Part shown: one piece after another, positions 46,901-55,900 of the stretch
Layout of the letters: each line of letters opens with the position of its first letter
Position numbering within the stretch: the first letter of the stretch is position 1
Assembly (NCBI RefSeq): GCF_003265705.1
Contig: NW_020312968.1
Coordinates: forward strand, 4,649,184 to 4,713,183
Length of the DNA stretch: 64,000 nucleotides
From: Callorhinus ursinus
Lineage: Eukaryota; Chordata; Mammalia; Carnivora; Otariidae
Direction of reading: 5' to 3'
Position numbers and translations under genes: made by a program
The notes under the pieces: generated by a model
What the model saw: only the letters and a program-made list of their open reading frames with translations
Database searches by the model: none
What the model was told of the DNA's origin: nothing

Positions 46901-49900
46901 TTTTCTTCCAACTTTGTACTCAACAGGTATTTAATTTACTTTTTGCTGGAAATAGTAATTTCTCAGAATCAGATTGACTTACCTATTTTTGAACAATTCT
47001 GAATTTGAAGATAAATACAGAGTGTTTAATTATGATATATAATCATAAGTGTTTCTTATATTAAAATCGTTGCTTATACAAATTACCACTTTTAATTAGT
47101 TCTTAGTTAACAGAATGTTGAAACAGGATGGATAAGCGACTTTTTAGAAAATGTTGGGACATCCCATGAAACTGAAATGTTCCCTGTGCAGAATTTCGAG
47201 ACTTTGGATGACCCAGGAAGGAGTGTTTTCTCATTGTTCCTTGACCTTCTTCACCCCTTTGTTTCTTCAGTGGAATAAGTGCAGTGTAGCAATCATAACT
47301 TTTTCCCTTAATCAGATTCTTACAAAATGGCCAAGTATGCTCATATGATTGAGTTGGAAACATCTCTCAGAATTTCTGTGGCCTCTTTTAGAAAATAATG
47401 GAAAAGAGTTGTTATTTTTAAAGCCAGAAGAGGTGCATTGGAAAAAATAACTAGCTGCCTTGTTTAAATAATATGTTGTCCAGTATGGGTTAGGGAATGG
47501 TGAGAAGGTAAAATGGAGAGAATGGGAATAGTTGGGCAGCAAACAAAACCCATACCACTTTTTTGAGAAAAGAGTTGGCCTGTTTTTCAGTTTGAAGTTT
47601 GGAAGTTTGGAAATACATTTTTTAAAATGTGAATGAACAACACATTTATATCTCTGAATTTACTTTAATTTTTTTCCTGTCTTTTAATTCATGATTGGTT
47701 ACTCATCTACATACGTGTATATGTGCATTTTCAGATAATTGGTTGGGGTGTAGTGGTAACATCTTAAGTATTAATGAATTATATAAGTAAATCTTTAATC
47801 AGATTATATTTTAGTATTTAAAGTAGATTTTCTTGGTAAAATTTTTAGTTAACACTGAATTTTGTGCTCATATTTTGCAGATGTTCTGAAATTAATAAAT
47901 ATAAGCTTTATCCCTGGATCCATCAGTTTAGCAATAACCGGAGGTCAGCTGATCAGATTCGACCCATCTTTTTCCCTGATGTTGATCCCCACAGTCTTCC
48001 TCCTGGTTCTAATTTTTCTATGACAGCAGGAGATTTTCAGGAGATCTACTCAGAATGCAGTAAGTCCAAAACAAGCATTTAAAAGTTCTTGTTCTTTATT
48101 CTAAATTTAATGAGCTAATTTTATACTAAGCCAAAGTATTGGTCATTCATTTTGATAACAGAATATAAGATATGCTTCAGTGGCAAGTTAGGATATTTTC
48201 AAAGGCCTCTATAAGGGAATGATGGGAAATATAAAGAAGTATAAGATCCCACCATTAAGAAATACAGAATCTGTTGGATCTATTAATATAAGACACATGT
48301 GAAAAGAGTTCATGAATAATGAATATAATAAAGGTAAAAGATTAGTGTGGGAAAGGAGATCTTTGTAGAGAGAAGGCTGTGACTTCAAGAATAGGGAGAC
48401 AGGGGCGCCCGGGTGGCTCAGTCAGTTAAGTGTCTGCCTTCAACTCAGACCATTATCCCAGGGTCCTGGGGTCGAGTCCTCCATCAGGCTCCCTGCTCAG
48501 CTGAGAGCCTGCTTCTCCCTCTCCCTCTGCTGTTCCCCCTGCTTGTGCACACTCGCTCGCTCTCTTACTCTCTGTCAAATTAATAAATAAAAATCTAAAG
48601 AAAAAAGGAAGAGGGAGGCAGAGGTAGGAAAATATAAATGAATAAGGTAATCAGGGATGGTGGGATAGCCTGATTGGAAGGAAAAGAGAGGTTGGTTTGG
48701 TAGTTTAATGGGAGATATGGCTAGAAAAGTAGGTTGGTTCCAGATTGTAGAAGACCTTTAAAATCAGGCTATGAAGTTGGGACTTCATCTTGGCAAACTG
48801 TTGAAGTTTGAGCTAGCATTAGAGAAAGGGAGATGGTAATGGAGAGATGGGTGGTGGTGGGGGGAGTGGATTAGCTTTAGTAAAAGGAAGAAGAAAAATA
48901 GTATCCTAAGAGGTCAGCAAGATCATTCATTCAACAAATTTATTTGAGCACCTGCTAAGTCCCAGGTATGTTCTAGGCATGGGGAAGAGCAGCGAGCAAA
49001 GCAAAGTTCCTGGTCACGGAATCTGTGTTCCAATAGGGAGAGAGGGGCAGTAACAAATTTAATATTGTAAGGAAGAATACCAAGGCAGGGTAACAGGAAT
49101 ACAGAGTGACTGGGGAGAGGCTGCCATTTATAGAATTATCAGGGAAGGCTCTCTAAGCAGAACTTTAAAAAAAATGTTGAGCAGAGAACCTCGAAAAAGT
49201 GAAGAGGCAAACCATTAGATATTTGGGGGGAAATGTTGCAGACAGAAGCGGTGGCAAGGGAAGAACTATTCAGGGTAGGGAGGATGCTTGTTCTGCTCAA
49301 CGAAGAGCAAGAAGCCACTTTGGCTGGGGTGTAGTGAGCAGCGGGTGCAGTGGTGGGAGGTCAGGTTGGGGAGGGTTTGGTGAGGCTGACTTTGATTGTA
49401 CTCAGAGAGGTGGGAAACCATTGGAGGGACTCGAGCAGGGGAGTAACAAGATAGTCAAGTTTTTGTTTATTTTTCCCTGAACTCTGACATTGGGAAAACC
49501 TGTATTCTGAAAGTAGAAAGAGAGAGATGGAAAATGTTAGGTGCTGGGGATAGGATAGAGAGAAAGTTCTCAAAAGAGAAGTGACATAATGGAAAACAGT
49601 CACTTAGGCGAGTACAGGTGACCTTGTTCTGTAGCAGGGCTTGAGAGAGCAGATGGTGAAGGTCATCCTCGGTGGGATCAGTGCCTTTATGGCACCGAGA
49701 TTTGTAGAATCCAGCCTCTGTCCCTGGATTGTGCCCTGCCACGACCTCCATGGGGCACTGACAGCCTCGTTCCCCTTTTCCACTGATAATCCGCTGATTA
49801 TCTGAAGTACTGGTGAACGGTTTAAGTATTTTTATGCCATTTGTTTCTCACTTGGCAACAAGTGCATACAGCCTTTCTGAAACTTGCCAGAATTGGTGGT

Positions 49901-52900
49901 TAACAGTGGCTTAAATCACGGTTTAAAATTCAAATGACAATTACATCATCTTAAGCAATTTGACATGAAGGCTGGACATTGAGTAGATTATAAACAAAAC
50001 TCTTACAAGTACCATTTAGTAAAGACACCTAGTTATATAGGCTATCAAAAATGGTTTCCAAAGTGATTATCAAATTATTAGTAAAAACTTCCATGAACTT
50101 AGTGAAGCATCTCATAAATGATTGTTTGGTTACCCTAATTACCTTGTTGGTTGGAAGAGTTTAGCTTCTGTATTCCTCCAGTTAAATGAAATATTCGTAA
50201 TCTGTAAGAGGTAACATTGTAGAAGTAATTAGAAGGAAAGGCAACGTAACATAATGAATGTAGTAATGTGGTTTTCCTCGAATAGATACCTGGGACTGTA
50301 TTGCTACCTGTTTCTTCATAGACACAGCTCACAATGTTATTGATTATATTGACACAATATGGAAAATACTCAAGCCAGGTGGAATTTGGATAAATCTAGG
50401 TAAGTTCCTCAGTGTTTATTAGAGTCTTATACATGAATCTGAGTACTTATAGCTGTCCTCTGTTTGGTAACTTTACGTACCAGATGTTCACAAAGGTGAT
50501 AGGTTGTATCATTTCCTTTAGACTGTATCCCAGTTAGTGTGGAGTTCATCTCAAAGCAGTGGCAGCCCCAAGAGATAACACCTTGTTGGAGTCCGTGGGC
50601 GTCAGGATCGGTCTAGTCTTGTTGGGTTATGTCATGTGCTCTTTTTTTAATGATTGGACTTCACCGCAGATTTTGCCATTAGGACTAAGACTAGAGATAG
50701 AAATAGATCTTTTCAAACTTCTCTCTAGAATTTCATGGGACAGATGAGAGTGGCTGTAAAATGCAACCATAATACGGAAGTTATCCCAAACCTTAGGTCC
50801 TCTTTCAAAGGATTCACTTCTTTAAAGTAAGTTTCCTCAAAAATTTCCCAAGGAATGATTGAAATGTGATACAGTTGACCCTTTAACAGTGTGGGCCTTA
50901 GGGATGCTGACTCCTTGCACAATCAAAAATCTGTGTATAACTTTTGACTCCCCAAAAGCTAACTACTGTTAGCCTGCTGTTGACCAGAAGCCTACTGATA
51001 ACATAAACAATTAGTGTGTATTTTATATACTACATGTATTATATACTGTATTCTTGCAGTAAATTAAGCTAGAAAAAAGAATGTTACTAAGAAAATCATA
51101 AGGAAGAGAGAATACATTGACAGTATTGTGCTGTATTTTTATCAACAAAACAAAACGTGTAGAAGCAGACCTGTGTAGTTAGAACCTGTGATGTTCAAGG
51201 GTCAACTGCATTACCACTGTGGGTGAGCAAATGCCTTATTGAATCTCAAAACAACCCTATGTTGAGATGGTATTTTTATAGTTGATGAGTCTGAATCTCG
51301 CTGTAAGTAACTAGCAGTGGCGTCCCGGAGCTTATATATATGGCAGAGACAGGCTCACAGCTCAGATCCAACCCCTTAAATGCCTAACCAGATAATTCGG
51401 CAGGCTCATCCTGGGCCTAACAGTTCGTGTTAATTATGTAATATTTCTGACTCCGATTACTGAGTTGTGGTAAGGTTTCATGTATTTCCAAAGCATTAAC
51501 TTTCACAGAAAGAACTTTTCTTTTTGAACTTTTATTTTAATTGGTTCATTAATATTTTACTTAGTTATGTAATAACAGTAATTTTAACTGCCCGGAACAA
51601 ATAAAATTGGCTCTTCATAAGCCTACTGTTTGATAAGAGCAGACATGCTGGGCCGTGCTGTGATCTGTCCCAGGCATGAGGTAATAGGGCACTTGGGTTA
51701 GGGGGGAAGGTCAATTAGGAGAGCTTCTACTCTTCATACCGCAGAATTCCAAAACAATTCTGAGCATTGGAATAATGGAGAAGCATAGTCCTTAAAAATA
51801 GTTATTTGGAAAGTTAGTACTTCCCAAATAAAATTCTTTACATGTATAAGCTGAAGAATTTAAAAAATGATGATTCTCTTAGACTGGTGAGCTTTGGGTA
51901 TCTGTTCAGAAGAGTGTTCTTACTCTTCATGCCCTGTGCTCATCCCTTACTCGGTGTGATTCCTACCGTGGCTCCTCCTATTCTTTCATTCCCCAATCTG
52001 TATCTCTGGTCCAAATATCTGTCATGGTCCAAGCCACTATGTGCCAACTTGGATACTTCCAAAATCCAAGAAAACCCCTTGTCTTTTCAGATCCATCGTT
52101 GACGCAGATTCCCCCAACCAGAAACCTGTGCGTCCTCCTTTCCCCTCTACTTCCTCACCATCTGCACGCAGTCAGTCCACAAGGCATGTCTCCTAAAGCT
52201 CCTCCGTAGGTCTGGAATTTCCTTCTGTCCCAGGGTTTCTCAGCAGTGGTACCGTTGACATTTGGGGCTGGATTGTTCTTCATGCAGAGGGTGTGGAGGG
52301 GGAGGGTTGTCCTGCTCACTGTGGAATGGTGAGCGGCATTCCTGGCTTCTGCTTATTCGATTGCAGCAGGACCACCCCAGTTGTGATGACGGAAACGCAA
52401 AATCAACCCAGTTGAGAACCATTGTTCCAACCTCATGCTAGTTCCTTAGTTCAGGCCCTCATCACTGCTTGCCTGGATTACTGCAACAGTTCCATTGGGG
52501 TAGCCCCACCTTCAAGTTGTCTCCAACCCTTTGTGCCTCTTTTAGTCCTCTGTATGTTACCACCAGAATGATCCTCCTAACACATGAATCTATTCCTGTC
52601 ATACTCCCTACATAAAGTTCTAGCTTTCTAGATACCCGAAACGCTCCAGGGTTGGGCTTAGTGCCCTTTGTGATCTTTGTGTCTTAGCTTCGTTATTTCT
52701 GTTTTGTCACTGCCCCGGCCCTGACTGCAGATGCCCTTTCTCTTTTCCCTCTCTTCTCATGTTGGCTTTTTCCTGGGTGCTCTTAACACTCAGCTAAGGT
52801 GATCCTTTCAGGCTGGAATAAATGTTTGTTGTATTCCTCTTTTATATTCTCACAGAATCCGTGAGCATTTAACACAACATGGTGTTGCCACCCATATGTT

Positions 52901-55900
52901 TTTGTTTTCTCTAGTAGTCTCTGAGCTCAGTGAGGGCTGGAAGCTAATACTCGCTCTTTACCTCCTGCAGAGCCTGATGACCAGTGGCTCTTCATTAACT
53001 TCTGTGTATGAGTGTATTGTTTCAAAATTTGAAGGCAGAAGCAAAGTAATGTTAAGATGCCACAGAAGACTGGCTGCCAGGAGACAGGACAAAGTGGCAT
53101 TTCTTTAGTAAATTGGTAACATTCCCATGGTTTTGGCGTCAGTCAGATGGGCCTGGAAAAATAATTTTATCTGTAAACTGAGAGTGCATCAGCCCCTGGG
53201 GGACGATTTCACCCTAACCATGCTGACACAAGACCTTAACGTCACTATATTCCTAGAGAGTGAGAACGGTCCCTGCTAGCCATATGGAATACTGAAAAGC
53301 TACATTGGAAGTTAAATTATAGTGAAGATATTGTCTACATTCTATGAAATCACAAGTGGGAATATTGTTAATTTAAAAACCTCTTTAAGGGGGATCTGAA
53401 GTACTCTAATATTCCTCAGGTTAGGGAAAGCTAGTGAGAGTGAGCTTTTTAAGGTAACTGTTTGCCTGTGTCCTTTGGGAAGGGCTATGATTTAGCAAAA
53501 TGTAGAAAAGTGCCTGTGCATCCTGTTCTTCAGTTTTTCGTGGTGACCCTTAAACCCATGTATGTGTAATTTATTGTACAGCCTGTGTGTGGGTGTGCAT
53601 ATGCATGCACTGATGCGTTTATAGTCCAGTAGTGGAGGGCAGGCAATTAGCAGACGGAATCTAACTTCATCTGGAAGAATAAACAGGTTAAAGTACTAAA
53701 AAGAAAGACCCGCCGTTTTTTCCTTCCTATGTGAGAAAAAACCCAGTTCTTCTCTGTGTGTCTCCTTTATTCCTCATATAATAAAACACTCAGACGTCTG
53801 ACACGTCTAGTCACCAAATGGGGGTTTTTTCCTCTACAAGCGATTCTCTGTGATACCAGCCGGGTGCCCTGCACTTTTAACTCCTGATACTGTCTACCTG
53901 GAGATACTGTGAGATACCCCAGGTGAAGGGTTCAGTCTCACAGGACCCTCTCCCTCCACTCTCACAACTTCAGACGCTAGCCACAAACTGTCACCTGTGC
54001 TTCTGACCAACTGTAGATCTATAGGCTGCAGATTGGAGGTTCCAACAACCCCCTCTTTGGGTTTGATTGCTACAGTGGCTCATGGAACTTAGGGAAACAC
54101 ATAGGTTGACCATTTTATTAAAGGATATGAAGGATCCAGATGAACATCCAGATGGAAGAGATGCATAGGGCAGAGGATCTGGGAAGGGGTATGGAGCTTC
54201 CATGCTCTGTCCTGGTGTTGCCACTGTCCCAGCACCTCCACATGTTCATCCCAGTAGCTCTCTAGAACTCCGTGCTTTTGGGATTTTATGGAGGCTTCAT
54301 CATGTAGGCATGATCAGTCATTCCATTTTAGCCCTTCTCCCTTTCTTAAGAGAATAGTGGGGCAAGGCTGAAAATCCAAGCTTCTAACCATGGGTTGGTC
54401 TCTTTGGTGACTAGGCCTCATCCAGTAGCTGTCCAGGAGCCCCGTGTCAGGGACCAGAGTCAGAGGCCTAATATTTGAACAAAAGATGTCCTAGTGTTCT
54501 TATCACTTAGGAAATTACAAGGGTTTCAGGAGCCCGGTGCCAGAGACCAGTGTGTATATTTTCTGTCATCTCACAAGTACCAAAGGAGAGCTTTATAAAG
54601 TGTAATGAGTCCTAACAAGTTTTCAAGCATTCTAAAGTTGGATATTTTCTGAAGCATGAGAGGTTTCCTGTAAAAGGTAGATAAGGGACACATTACCTCC
54701 TTTACACACTGAGACCTTGTTACAGTGGTTGTAAAAATAGAAAAAGGGTCTAAAACAATGTCAGAGAATGGCAGGGAGGTCATCAGGAGACAGCAAAATG
54801 TGACATTTTTTCAGATGGGGTAGCTGGGTGAGTTTTGCAAAAAAACCCAGTGTGAACAGAGTTGGTTGAGCTGCAGTAACCCTGGAAAATGCCTGGCTCT
54901 ATGGAGGACCTGGGATAATTCTGGAATATGAGTGACTATATGCGGAAGAACAGAAGTTGAAGATCTTGACCCCTATGTAACCAAGTAACCAAGATGCCTA
55001 CCTTATGCCTGTTCCAGTCCATGCTCAGACAAAGACCAGAAGTTTAATTTACTGGAAAAAGTGAATGGGAAAGAATACAATTTATGAAGACATGACCTAG
55101 TAGACAGTGAGGGTGAGATGTAGGACAGAAAAGAAGGAGATTGGAAAATGAGCGGGCGGTGACCACACCCCCCCCCGACCTGAACTCACAAGAGCTCCCT
55201 ACCCAGCCATAGAACTTTTTGCTGAGGTTTGAGTGCCAGCTCGTTTGTTTTGAACAATTGTAAGCCATGTTTCTTTAAGTGGGCATTTCAAGACAGCTAC
55301 CACAAGCTTTCTTCTAGTTAATGTGTATCTTTTTCTTTATCTTAAATCCTTTCTATATCTTTGTTTTAGATGTGTCTTAAAAACAGCATAGTTACCTTTT
55401 GTTATCCAATATAACAGTCTCTCTTAACTGGAATTTTTAGAACCTTAAGGAGATAAATGGTTTAAATTAACTTGTCCCAGATTTGGCATGTGGGACCTCC
55501 TTCTGTGTCTGTTTGACATGTCCCTGTCCCTGTTTGAGCGCCTCCTTTCTGGCACCACCAGTGCTCCAAGCTCTCGTACTCTCTCTGTCAGGCCCTGAAA
55601 GCAGCCATTCTCCCCCACCCCCCAAGGATCCCTGGTTCTTTTTGTTTGTTTGTTTTTTAAAGATTTTACTTATTTATTTGACAGAGACACAGCAAGAGAG
55701 GGAGCACAAGCAGGGCGAGTGGGAGAGGGAGAAGCAGGCTTCCTGCCGAGCAGGGAGCCTGATGTGGGGCTCGATCCCAGGACCCTGGGATCATGACCTG
55801 AGCCGAAGGCAGATGCTTAACGACTGAGCCACCCAGGCGCCCCCCCTGGTTCTTTTTAATAGAGAATGGTATGTAGAAATGTTAGATTGATTATACCTGT

